Shown: piece by piece, positions 17,440-25,223 of the stretch | How positions within the stretch are numbered: position 1 is the first letter of the stretch | How the letters are laid out: each line of letters begins with the position of its first letter | From: Mogibacterium sp. | GTDB taxonomy: Bacteria > Bacillota > Clostridia > Peptostreptococcales > Anaerovoracaceae | Direction of reading: 5' to 3' | Assembly (NCBI GenBank): GCA_016775335.1 | Contig: JAEUGJ010000033.1 | Coordinates: 1 to 64,000 of the forward strand | DNA: 64,000 bases | Made by a program: the position numbers and the translations under genes | The notes under the pieces: generated by a model | Told to the model about the DNA's origin: nothing | What the model saw: the letters and a program-made list of their open reading frames with translations, nothing else | The model's database searches: none

Positions 17440-18588
17440 ATGGCGGCATTGAAAAAGAAATTGCACGGATTCAAATCGAAAATCATCGCCGGATTTCGCT
17501 CCTTATCTCGCCGCCAGCGGCGCCTGATGCTCTTGGATGTGCTGCTGATTGCGCTGGTAGCCGCCTTCTACGTTCTGTTCTTCGTCCCTCGTGACGGAAC
17601 GGCCATGTTTCAGATGGCGACTCAACGTTCCAGGCGAATCACATCCTGCGTGCAGGACATGTCCTTAAAAACCGAGCTGGAAATTTCATCCAAAGACCTC
17701 GCGTTCTCGCAAAAAAAGAAATCCGCCGCGGAGAAATGCCCCGTTCAGATTCGCATTAAAATGAAACAGGGGGAAGGCGGGACGAAAATCAACCGAACCA
17801 CCAAGGTGACCCTGAACGGAAAAACATCCTCCTTCAAGTCGTTGAGCTATTGCGATACGAAGAAGAATATCCTGTATTCTCGGAAGAGTTCCGGGTGGAG
17901 CCGGAAGGAAAATCAAGCAAATGAAGTGCCGGATGTTCAAACCCTTCTGAAGCTAAACAAAGATGTTTTGCAGAACAGCGCTTTTGCCAAAACCGACCGG
18001 GGCTACGAAGTACGGATACCGGCAGAACAAGTGGGGGTGAGTCCCATTGCACCGCTGCTGAGAGATGAGGCGAACACCGAAATTTCCGGAGGGGAGTTCT
18101 GCTACGTGTTCGGTAAGTTTTCCCATCGGCTGACGCAAATTGAGGGGGATAACTTAATGGTTCAGCGCAGCGGCAAAAAAGCCGAAACCTGCACCATCCG
18201 TATAAAGTTTACGGATTATAATAAGTTGGAATCTGCGGACTGGAAGGTTCCGGAGAAAATCCGAAAGAGCGCGGAGGCACCGGCGAAGGATGCAAAGAAA
18301 GCGAAATCCTATCTGTTGTCTCAGACGGAACTGAAGAAAGAAGAGCGGGATTGCTACGTGGTGGGAGAAGATCTTCCCGCCGGAAAGTATATCACCGGAA
18401 AGCGGACCGGCGAGGGAATCATTACCTGCCTCCGCCATTCCGATGCCAAGGTACGCTTTGAATACCACTGCGGATACGGCTACTATGCGGTAGATAATTA
18501 CAAGAGAGGAAGGGAGGTGACCCTGAAGAATGGAGATCGGATTATGTTATCCGGAAAGAAACTGGCCGTCCAGTTCCGGAGAAAATAG
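17440..18588 (+). CDS. Unknown membrane-anchored extracytoplasmic protein
   Basis: The 382-residue protein has a strongly basic N-terminus (KKKLHGFKSKI...SRRQRRLM) followed by one membrane segment (LLDVLLIALVAAFYVLFFVP) at about 34-53. The rest is predicted outside the cell. The start at ATG 17440 is chosen because AAAGGAG sits 7 bases before it; an in-frame ATG at 17416 has no such site. The last ~80 residues (YVVGEDLPAGKYIT...LKNGDRIMLSGKKLAVQF) resemble the small beta-sandwich with a V-G-x-D-x-P-A-G-x-Y motif found repeatedly in surface proteins of this phylum. No function is recognised. It overlaps the next gene by 59 bases. Confidence 0.7.
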   Translation: MAALKKKLHGFKSKIIAGFRSLSRRQRRLMLLDVLLIALVAAFYVLFFVPRDGTAMFQMATQRSRRITSCVQDMSLKTELEISSKDLAFSQKKKSAAEKCPVQIRIKMKQGEGGTKINRTTKVTLNGKTSSFKSLSYCDTKKNILYSRKSSGWSRKENQANEVPDVQTLLKLNKDVLQNSAFAKTDRGYEVRIPAEQVGVSPIAPLLRDEANTEISGGEFCYVFGKFSHRLTQIEGDNLMVQRSGKKAETCTIRIKFTDYNKLESADWKVPEKIRKSAEAPAKDAKKAKSYLLSQTELKKEERDCYVVGEDLPAGKYITGKRTGEGIITCLRHSDAKVRFEYHCGYGYYAVDNYKRGREVTLKNGDRIMLSGKKLAVQFRRK

Positions 18589-19750
18589 AAAAAAGCATTG
18601 TCGGAAGCTTCGGGGTGCCGCCATCGTTTTTTTAGGAGTGATACTCCTTCTCTCCGGCCGCAAGGCCTACGGCGCCGAAGTGATCCATCAGAGCGGGATG
18701 GCGCTTCAGCCCTACGACACCTCGATATACGATACGGTGAATAACGCCAACGAAACCATGACCGGGTATGGGCACGCCTATACCGACAGCCAAGAGCTGA
18801 ATTCCGTTTCCGGGCCGTCCATGCAGTTTCGGTCCCTGCTGTACACGGAGATTCCGAACCCGCAGAGCATTGCCGTTTCGCCGGACGGGAAGACCGCTTG
18901 GGTGATGTCTTCCTATAAGAGCGGTAGCGACAATTCCCGGACCGGGCGGATTTACCGGATCGATCTGTCTCGCTTCTGGAAAAAGAAGGCCGCCGGGTCC
19001 AAGGATACCGGAGCGATAAAAGCAGGACCGGAGATTGTCACCGGTCACGGGCAGACGCTGGCGTATAACCCGAAGAGCCACGAGCTTTGGTACGTGCGGG
19101 AGACAAAGGTGCTCAACACCACGCTGGTGCGGGTCAATCCAAAGACCATGGAAGTGGAGAAGGAAATCCATTTCCGCTTCGGCTCCACCATCGTCTTTCC
19201 GCCGACCTTTACCTTTGATAAGGATGGGAATTGCTGGACCTATACCCGAAGCACCGGCAGCAACTGGGTGTCTGCGGGGACCATTCGGTTCTACAAAGGT
19301 CGGATTCAGGGGAACCGCGTGACATTCCGCATGATTAACCAGGGACTTCGGTATCCGCCGGGGAACCTCTGCCAGACCTTTGGCTACAACCCGGTGAACG
19401 ACCGGCTGTACGTAGTGGCGGACGGAGAAATGCTCACGGTACCGGCGGGCAAGCTGAGTCGACATCAGGTAACGCCGTCGGATGTGCAGTGCATTAAATT
19501 CGGCGGGTGCCGGGAATTTGAAGGACTGGCTTTCACGGAAACCGGCTGTGCGTACTTTGCCACCAACAAGCCATCGGAAATCATGCGGGACCGGGTCAGC
19601 TACAACAAGGCGCTGAAGCTGGAGGCCAAATATAAGCGGGCGAAGAAGAATTATGCCCGAGACCGAAAGGCAATGAAGAAGGAGAAGGAAGAGCAGGCTC
19701 AGAACATTACCATGGAAAAAATCGGAAAACAACTAGAGGATGGCCTCTAA
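18530..19750 (+). CDS. Unknown exported beta-propeller-like protein
   Basis: This 406-residue protein has a signal peptide after a basic N-region (KKHCRKLRGAAIVFLGVILLLSGRKAYGAE). The body contains repeated strand-turn patterns typical of propellers: IAVSPDGKTAWVMSS, LAYNPKSHELWYV, TFTFDKDGNCWTY, FGYNPVNDRLYVV, FEGLAFTETGCAYFA. The tail is a charged coiled coil (KLEAKYKRAKKNYARDRKAMKKEKEE). ATG 18530 lies inside the preceding gene; GGAGGTGA at 18511-18518 is a rather distant ribosome site. No later in-frame start would keep the signal peptide. The 59-base overlap suggests coupled expression with the preceding membrane-anchored protein. Function unknown. Confidence 0.7.
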   Translation: MEIGLCYPERNWPSSSGENRKKHCRKLRGAAIVFLGVILLLSGRKAYGAEVIHQSGMALQPYDTSIYDTVNNANETMTGYGHAYTDSQELNSVSGPSMQFRSLLYTEIPNPQSIAVSPDGKTAWVMSSYKSGSDNSRTGRIYRIDLSRFWKKKAAGSKDTGAIKAGPEIVTGHGQTLAYNPKSHELWYVRETKVLNTTLVRVNPKTMEVEKEIHFRFGSTIVFPPTFTFDKDGNCWTYTRSTGSNWVSAGTIRFYKGRIQGNRVTFRMINQGLRYPPGNLCQTFGYNPVNDRLYVVADGEMLTVPAGKLSRHQVTPSDVQCIKFGGCREFEGLAFTETGCAYFATNKPSEIMRDRVSYNKALKLEAKYKRAKKNYARDRKAMKKEKEEQAQNITMEKIGKQLEDGL

Positions 19751-19777
19751 TGAGTGTTTATTTCTGAGATTTTATGT

Positions 19778-19783
19778 TATAAT
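19778..19783 (+). promoter_or_regulatory. Likely -10 element upstream of fba
   Basis: A perfect TATAAT preceded by ATGT lies 62 bases before the aldolase start. No good -35 is visible. Confidence 0.4.
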
Positions 19784-19844
19784 GTCGGAAGCATAAAATG
19801 TTTTTTTACAAAATTAACCAATAGGTTGAATGGGAGGTATTAAT

Positions 19845-20786
19845 ATGGCACTTGTAACGACCACTGAAATGTTCCGGAAGGCGTATGACGGTGGATATGC
19901 AATTGGCGCGTTTAATGTAAATAATATGGAAATTGTCCAGGCAATCACGGAAGCCTGCAAGAAGGAGAATTCTCCGGTAATTCTTCAGGTATCCAGAGGC
20001 GCAAGAACTTACGCAAATCACACATACCTGATGAAGCTGGTGGAGGCGGCAGTGAAGGAATGCCCGGATATTCCAATTGCACTTCACCTGGATCACGGTC
20101 CGGATTTCGAGACCTGCAAATCCTGCATCGACGGCGGATTTACCTCTGTAATGATTGACGCTTCTTCAAAGCCGTTTGAAGAGAACATCGCAATTACGAA
20201 AGAGGTCGTGGACTACGCTCACAAATACGGCGTTGTGGTAGAAGCGGAACTGGGAACTTTGGCCGGAATTGAAGACGAAGTAAAAGTATCTGCGGAAGAG
20301 TCTTCCTACACCCGTCCGGAAGAGGTGGAAGAATTCGTCACCCGCACCGGATGTGATTCCCTGGCGATTGCCATCGGTACCAGCCACGGCGCATACAAGT
20401 TCAAGCCGGGAACGAACCCTCAGCTGCGTTTTGACGTGCTTCACGAATGCGAAAAGAGACTGCCGGGATTCCCAATCGTTCTTCACGGCGCATCCTCGGT
20501 ACCGCAGGAATATGTACAGATGATTAACGAATACGGCGGAAACATGCCGGGCGCACTGGGCGTGCCGGAAGACCAGCTGAGAGAGGCGGCTCGCTCCGCT
20601 GTGTGCAAGATTAACATCGATTCCGATATTCGTCTGGCCATGACCGGAACCGTTCGGAAATATCTGACCGAGAATCCGGCGGACTTCGATCCGAGAAAGT
20701 ACCTGAAGGCGGGAAGAGAGGCTATCGAGGCAATGGTTCGCCACAAGATTGTGGACGTTCTGGGTTCCTCCGGCAAAGCGGAATAG
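19845..20786 (+). CDS. fba: Fructose-bisphosphate aldolase, class II
   Basis: This 313-residue zinc enzyme cleaves fructose 1,6-bisphosphate in glycolysis and makes it in gluconeogenesis. The motifs are HLDHG (Asp83 general acid, His84 Zn ligand), SVMIDASSKPFEENI, the E-containing VEAELGTLAGIEDEV, GTSHGAYKF, and VLHGASSVP with the third Zn His. INIDSDIR near the C-terminus binds phosphate. ATG 19845 is the start because GGGAGG lies 7 bases before it; a GG-I-N extension from 19830 was rejected. The gene is flanked by its own promoter and terminator. Confidence 0.96.
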   Translation: MALVTTTEMFRKAYDGGYAIGAFNVNNMEIVQAITEACKKENSPVILQVSRGARTYANHTYLMKLVEAAVKECPDIPIALHLDHGPDFETCKSCIDGGFTSVMIDASSKPFEENIAITKEVVDYAHKYGVVVEAELGTLAGIEDEVKVSAEESSYTRPEEVEEFVTRTGCDSLAIAIGTSHGAYKFKPGTNPQLRFDVLHECEKRLPGFPIVLHGASSVPQEYVQMINEYGGNMPGALGVPEDQLREAARSAVCKINIDSDIRLAMTGTVRKYLTENPADFDPRKYLKAGREAIEAMVRHKIVDVLGSSGKAE

Positions 20787-20818
20787 AAAGCGGAGCTCTT
20801 CTGTCAAAAAATGAATTC

Positions 20819-20855
20819 AAAAAGCTGCAGGCATCCGATGCGCTGCAGCTTTTTC
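20819..20855. terminator. Bidirectional terminator (fba / thioesterase gene)
   Basis: A perfect 12-bp stem AAAAAGCTGCAG/CTGCAGCTTTTT carries a further GCAT/ATGC pairing in its loop. A and T tracts on either side allow use by both convergent genes. Confidence 0.85.
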
Positions 20856-20860
20856 GTTGC

Positions 20861-21250
20861 TTATTTCGCCAGTTTCTGCCGGCACTTTGCAAAGAACTTC
20901 TCGTTATCGATGATAAAACGCTCATGGGTTCCTTCACCGATTACTTCTTTTTCATCCTGTGCCTTTACGGTGAAGACGATGCGGCGGCGATCCACCTCCG
21001 TCACTTCAGCAGTGCAGGTGACATCCATGCCCACCGGCGTGGCCGCCAGGTGGCGCACATCAATTCGAGTTCCCACGGTTCCCTGACCGTCCTCCAGAAG
21101 GCTCTGCACCGCCTCCTGGGCGGTTCCTTCCATCAGCGCAATCATGGATGGGGTGGCCAGCACCTCCAGCGCGCCGCTTCCCATCGCTGCGGCGGTCATC
21201 TCCGGAGTGACCGTTATCTTTTTTTTGCAAGTAATTCCCGTTTGAATCAT
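20861..21250 (-). CDS. Hot-dog fold thioesterase (FlK-like)
   Basis: The 129-residue single-domain protein resembles fluoroacetyl-CoA-thioesterase-like proteins. Thr33 in VLATPSM, Glu41 in ALMEGTA and His67 in VRHLAATPVG match the catalytic Thr-Glu-His of that family in order and spacing. It probably hydrolyses a small acyl-CoA in the cytoplasm; the substrate cannot be told. It converges on fba and is divergent from the M18 aminopeptidase. Ribosome site GAGGT precedes the ATG. The minus-strand TATAAT at 21286-21291 is a candidate -10. Confidence 0.85.
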   Translation of the reverse strand: MIQTGITCKKKITVTPEMTAAAMGSGALEVLATPSMIALMEGTAQEAVQSLLEDGQGTVGTRIDVRHLAATPVGMDVTCTAEVTEVDRRRIVFTVKAQDEKEVIGEGTHERFIIDNEKFFAKCRQKLAK

Positions 21251-21336
21251 AATTTACCTCGTGTTTCTGAAGTCTTTAAGCTTGAATTATAGTTTGTCTC
21301 CTATAATTATGACACCGAACGCGTGAGAACGCAATC

Positions 21337-21365
21337 TTGACATTCGTACGCATGAATGCTATCTT
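21337..21365 (+). promoter_or_regulatory. Promoter of the M18 aminopeptidase
   Basis: TTGACA (21337-21342) and TATCTT (21360-21365) are 17 bases apart. Transcription would start near 21372, which excludes the upstream in-frame ATG at 21337 as a start codon. Confidence 0.7.
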
Positions 21366-21423
21366 GAAAGTTGCGCGTGTAAGGCAAATTGGGACGTTAC
21401 TTTATAGAAAGGTTTATGTGCAT

Positions 21424-22833
21424 ATGCAAAAAGAAGTTTTATGGAATCGATATTCTCCGGAGCAGGAGAAAGAGATGGCTTCGGTGTGCAGCCGGTATAT
21501 GACTTGCTTGGATGAAGGAAAGACGGAACGGGAGAGTGCCCGGCTGACCGTTTCCATGGCGGAAGAGCAAGGGTACCGCAATCTCCGGGATTTGGTGCAG
21601 AAGGGAGAGACTCTGACCGCCGGAGATAAGGTGTACTATATGTACAACGAGAAGCTGATTGTTCTGTATCATATCGGCCGGGAGTCTATGGAATCCGGAA
21701 TGAATATTTTGGGAGCGCACATCGATTCTCCGAGAATGGATGTGAAGCAGAATCCGCTGTACGAGAACGGTGGATTCGCATATCTGGATACCCATTATTA
21801 CGGCGGCATCAAGAAATACCAGTGGGTGACGATTCCTCTGGCGATTCACGGGGTTGTGGTTCGGAAGGACGGCAGCCGGGTGAACATTTCCGTAGGAGAG
21901 AAGGATACGGATCCCGTATTTACCGTTTCGGATCTGCTGATTCACCTGTCTCGGGAACAGCTGACGAAAACCGCTTCGAAGGTTGTGGAAGGGGAATCCC
22001 TGGACATCCTGGTTGGAAGCATCCCGCAGGGAGAAGCGGACAGCGAAGAAGAGAAGAAAGAGAAGAAGGACACCATTACCGCGAATATCTGCCGAATTCT
22101 GGAAGAAGAGTACGGCTTTGAAGAAGAGGATTTCATTTCTGCGGAGCTGGAAGTGGTGCCGGCGGGCAGAGCCAGAGAGCTGGGTTTTGACCGGAGCATG
22201 ATTATCGGCTACGGTCAGGATGACCGAATCTGCGCATTCACATCCCTGATGGCATTCCTGGATGAAGGAGAGACGCCGGAGCGCACCGCCTGCTGCATCC
22301 TTGTGGATAAAGAAGAAATTGGCAGCGTAGGCGCCAGCGGCATGCATTCCAGAATCTTTGAAAATGCGACGGCAGAGGTGCTTCATCTCCTGGGACATAC
22401 GGACAGCATTTCCCTTCGCCGTGCGCTTCAGAACTCCAAAATGCTTTCTTCTGATGTGAGCGCTGCGTACGATCCGCTGTACGCCTCCGTGTTTGAAACG
22501 AAGAATGCCGCATACATGGGCAAGGGCCCGGTGTTCAACAAATTCACCGGATCCGGCGGAAAGGGAAATTCCAGCGATGCCAATCCGGAATACATTGCGG
22601 AGATTCGCCGAGTGCTGGGAGACGCGAATGTTCAATTCCAGACGGCGGAAATGGGCAAGGTGGATGCCGGCGGCGGCGGAACCATCGCCTATATCATGGC
22701 CAACTACGGCATGGAAGTCATCGATTGCGGGGTTGCCATCCTGTGTATGCATTCGCCGTGGGAGGTTTCCAGCAAAGCGGACGTCTATGAGACCTACCGC
22801 TGCTACAGAGCGTTCCTGACCCACATGGAATAA
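21424..22833 (+). CDS. M18 family aminopeptidase
   Basis: The ~469-residue cytoplasmic metallo-aminopeptidase removes acidic or neutral N-terminal residues from peptides. Metal and catalytic motifs are GAHIDSPRMD (first His, Asp), CILVDKEEIGSVGASGM (Glu pair), DVSAAYDP and the C-terminal CMHSPWEVSSKADVYET (last His). The insert after SIPQG is rich in Glu/Lys. AAAGG at 21408-21412 is 11 bases from ATG 21424 and 5 bases from an in-frame GTG at 21418, so the exact start is one of these two. The gene stands alone, with its own promoter. Confidence 0.93.
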   Translation: MQKEVLWNRYSPEQEKEMASVCSRYMTCLDEGKTERESARLTVSMAEEQGYRNLRDLVQKGETLTAGDKVYYMYNEKLIVLYHIGRESMESGMNILGAHIDSPRMDVKQNPLYENGGFAYLDTHYYGGIKKYQWVTIPLAIHGVVVRKDGSRVNISVGEKDTDPVFTVSDLLIHLSREQLTKTASKVVEGESLDILVGSIPQGEADSEEEKKEKKDTITANICRILEEEYGFEEEDFISAELEVVPAGRARELGFDRSMIIGYGQDDRICAFTSLMAFLDEGETPERTACCILVDKEEIGSVGASGMHSRIFENATAEVLHLLGHTDSISLRRALQNSKMLSSDVSAAYDPLYASVFETKNAAYMGKGPVFNKFTGSGGKGNSSDANPEYIAEIRRVLGDANVQFQTAEMGKVDAGGGGTIAYIMANYGMEVIDCGVAILCMHSPWEVSSKADVYETYRCYRAFLTHME

Positions 22834-22932
22834 TCGGAAACACTCGACCCATCATTCACGAAATATCGGCCAATCGGCGGTATTAATATAATTTAATTTA
22901 TTTTTATGAAAATAGAAAGAGGACTGAATCCA

Positions 22933-23400
22933 ATGGAAAAGAAACTGCTTAAGAAATCCAAATTCGCTACCACACTGTATGTAATCTCCGGACTGCTGGC
23001 GGTATACACCGTGTACATGCTGTACAGCACGATTACCTACCTGACCAACTATTTCTCCCAGTACGGCACATCCTTCATGTCCAATTTCGGAACCGCTATC
23101 GGTTACATCCTGACCCAGTGCCTGGTATATCTGGTATACGCGATTCTGGTGTTTGCGGCAGCGAAAATCTACAATGAAGTGAGAAAAGCAAATCCGGACA
23201 ACTACCTCTCCGAGGCGGAGTCCAAGGCCATCCTGAGAGCGAAGGAAGCGAAGAAGATTGCGAAGGCGGAGAAGAAGGCCGCAAAAGCAAGTGTAAAGGA
23301 AGCAAAGGCGTCCGAAGAGAAAGAGGAAGCGGCGGAAGAGCTGAAGGAAGCGGAAGAGACTACTTCGGAAGAGGAGTCCAAAGAAGAATCTGAAAAATAA
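22933..23400 (+). CDS. Small two-helix membrane protein with charged coiled-coil tail
   Basis: The 155-residue protein has two membrane segments (TTLYVISGLLAVYTVYMLYSTITYL and AIGYILTQCLVYLVYAILVFAAA). A tail of about 75 residues follows, made almost only of Ala, Lys, Glu and Ser (KAILRAKEAKKIAKAEKKAAKASVKEAK, then E-rich), which should form a long cytoplasmic helix. Start ATG 22933 follows AAAGAGGA; ATG 22906 lacks a ribosome site. No family recognised. It is followed by a terminator. Confidence 0.65.
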   Translation: MEKKLLKKSKFATTLYVISGLLAVYTVYMLYSTITYLTNYFSQYGTSFMSNFGTAIGYILTQCLVYLVYAILVFAAAKIYNEVRKANPDNYLSEAESKAILRAKEAKKIAKAEKKAAKASVKEAKASEEKEEAAEELKEAEETTSEEESKEESEK

Positions 23401-23444
23401 TTAATTGTTTTTCGAAATACAATTTAATACCCGAAACGAGATTT

Positions 23445-23480
23445 AAAAAAGTGGTTGAGAACATTTACCGCTTTTTTTCT
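23445..23480 (+). terminator. Intrinsic terminator
   Basis: The stem AAAAAAGTGGT (23445-23455) pairs with ACCGCTTTTTT (23467-23477, one wobble) and ends in a T7 tract. Confidence 0.7.
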
Positions 23481-23562
23481 TTGTTTTTAAAGGAAAATTA
23501 AAAGTATTAAAAACTATATAAGAAAAATTTTAAAAAATTTTAAAAAAATCAGTAATTAATAC

Positions 23563-23590
23563 TTGATTTTTAAAGTGGGGGGGGTATAAT
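23563..23590 (+). promoter_or_regulatory. Promoter with a G8 tract in the spacer
   Basis: TTGATT (23563-23568) and TATAAT (23585-23590) are 16 bases apart. The last eight spacer bases (23577-23584) are all G. Length changes of this homopolymer would change the -35/-10 distance and so promoter strength. The promoter drives the XRE regulator at 23625. Confidence 0.6.
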
Positions 23591-23624
23591 ATAAATGAAT
23601 TTATTTGATAATGGGGGTGTAGCC

Positions 23625-23852
23625 ATGGGGGATTTACCACATATCAATGTCGATGCTACAGGGAAGCAGTTAAAGCGGATTCGAAAAGAGCACAACTTTT
23701 CGGTTCAGGACATTCAGCATCAGATTGGGTTGATTTCGGCTCAGGCGATATACAAATGGGAGCGGGGGCAGGCGCTACCTTCGCTGGACAATATCGTAAT
23801 CCTGGCGAAATTGTACAAAGTCACTCTAGACGACTTGTTGGTAATCGAGTAG
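23625..23852 (+). CDS. XRE family HTH transcriptional regulator
   Basis: The 75-residue protein is essentially one helix-turn-helix domain: TGKQLKRIRKEHNFSVQDIQHQIGLISAQAIYKWERGQALPSLDNIVILAKLYKVTLDDLLV. ATG 23625 is preferred because GGGGGTG lies 5 bases before it. The in-frame ATG at 23595 lies at or upstream of the expected transcription start of the promoter at 23563-23590. The gene is monocistronic, with a terminator directly after it. The target is unknown; regulation by a homopolymer-containing promoter is discussed under findings. Confidence 0.88.
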   Translation: MGDLPHINVDATGKQLKRIRKEHNFSVQDIQHQIGLISAQAIYKWERGQALPSLDNIVILAKLYKVTLDDLLVIE

Positions 23853-23869
23853 TTAATTCAACGGTTGGG

Positions 23870-23905
23870 AATCGGATTCTTTCGGGAATCCGATTTTCAT
23901 TTTTT
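23870..23905 (+). terminator. Intrinsic terminator of the XRE gene
   Basis: A perfect 10-bp stem AATCGGATTC/GAATCCGATT with a 6-base loop is followed by TTTTCATTTTTT. Confidence 0.8.
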
Positions 23906-23914
23906 GTAGAATAC

Positions 23915-23923
23915 TGGTATAAT
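23915..23923 (+). promoter_or_regulatory. Extended -10 promoter of the M20 hydrolase
   Basis: TGG-TATAAT (TG at 23915-23916, TATAAT at 23918-23923) is an extended -10. It lies 37 bases before the start codon at 23961. Confidence 0.5.
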
Positions 23924-23960
23924 AGCCAGTGAAAATATTGAGACAAGAGAGGTTAGTAAA

Positions 23961-25220
23961 ATGGAACACAATTATGAAGAACATCGGACGCACGCGGATC
24001 GAATTCAGAAGGATATTGACACCCTGGGCTCCTACAGCAGCGTGAAGACCATCGGATGTACCCGCTACACCTACACCAAAGAATTTGCTCAGGCGCGGGA
24101 TTACATCAAGCGGGAGATGGAGCAGGCGGGTCTGGAAGTCCGGGAAGATGCCGTTGGCACGGTGATTGGCCGGCTGGAAGGAACGAATCCGGAGCTTCCG
24201 ATTATCATGACGGGCAGCCATTTCGATACGGTAAAAACAGGCGGTCGTTATGATGGAACGGCCGGCGTGGTTGCGGCACTGGAAGTGGCGAGAACGATGC
24301 ATGACGAGGGGTTCCGCCCCAAGAGAAGCATTGAGTTCGTCGCTCTTCCGGAAGAAGAAGGCGGCCGATTCGGTTCCGGATTGATGGCCAGCAGAGCCAT
24401 GTGCGGAAAATTGTATCCGGATGAAACGGAACATCGGGACGAGAACGGCGTAACTCTGGCCGAAGCGATGAAGAAATACGGATTGGACCCGAATGCGATT
24501 GAAACGGCACAGAGAAAGCCGGAAGATATCGAAGCGTTCCTGGAACTTCATATCGAACAAGGCCCAATCCTGGAGAAAGAAGATGTAAAGGTGGGCATCG
24601 TGGACTCCATCGTCGGATTCCGATGCTTTGAGGTGCATGTACACGGACGTTCGGATCATGCCGGCAACACCCCGATGAACATGCGGGCGGACGCATTCCT
24701 GGCCGTGGCAAGAGCAGTAACGGCGGCAACGGCGAAGGCAGAAGAAATCGGTGAGAACACCGTGTTCACCTGCGGCGAAGTTCACGTGGCACCGGGTGCG
24801 TTTAACATCGTAGCGGAAGATGCTTGGATTAAATTGGACTGCCGAAGCCGGAAGATTTCCAATGTGGACCGGGTGCTGAAGGTGTTCTGGGAATCCATGG
24901 ATAAGAGCGTACGGGACTCGGAGGGTCTGTCCTATACGAAAGAACAGAAGGTCCATGCCAACCAGGTAGAGATGGACGAAGAAATCCGGAAAATGATTGA
25001 AGAAAACGCCCACAAAGCCGGTATCCGAACCTGGCACCTTCTTTCGGGCGCGGGTCACGATGCCATGGTAATGGCCTCCATCGCACGAACCGCCATGATT
25101 TTCGTACCGAGCAAGGATGGCCGAAGCCACGTGCCGGAAGAATGGACGGACTGCGAAGATCTTCAGAAAGGCACGGAAACCCTATACCGCACGATGCGCG
25201 AGATGGCGGAAAAGGAATAG
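23961..25220 (+). CDS. M20-type Zn-dependent amidohydrolase (allantoate / N-carbamoyl-amino-acid hydrolase family)
   Basis: The 419-residue di-metal hydrolase of the hydantoinase/carbamoylase family has its metal ligands in GSHFDTVKTGGRYDGTAGV, ALPEEEGGRFGSG, LELHIEQGPILE and, near the C-terminus, GAGHDAMVMA. The dimer-domain block VHVHGRSDHAGNTPMNMRADA is typical of this family. It probably cleaves a carbamoyl or ureido amide (N-carbamoyl amino acid, allantoate or beta-ureidopropionate); which one cannot be told from sequence. No hydantoinase or allantoinase is nearby. The next gene starts 3 bases after the stop, so the two form an operon. Confidence 0.88.
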   Translation: MEHNYEEHRTHADRIQKDIDTLGSYSSVKTIGCTRYTYTKEFAQARDYIKREMEQAGLEVREDAVGTVIGRLEGTNPELPIIMTGSHFDTVKTGGRYDGTAGVVAALEVARTMHDEGFRPKRSIEFVALPEEEGGRFGSGLMASRAMCGKLYPDETEHRDENGVTLAEAMKKYGLDPNAIETAQRKPEDIEAFLELHIEQGPILEKEDVKVGIVDSIVGFRCFEVHVHGRSDHAGNTPMNMRADAFLAVARAVTAATAKAEEIGENTVFTCGEVHVAPGAFNIVAEDAWIKLDCRSRKISNVDRVLKVFWESMDKSVRDSEGLSYTKEQKVHANQVEMDEEIRKMIEENAHKAGIRTWHLLSGAGHDAMVMASIARTAMIFVPSKDGRSHVPEEWTDCEDLQKGTETLYRTMREMAEKE

Positions 25221-25223
25221 AAT

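Noticed and set aside
19602..19750. Charged tail of the exported propeller protein as a separate small gene
   Set aside because: It is in the same frame with no internal start and ribosome site; it is part of the 406-residue protein.
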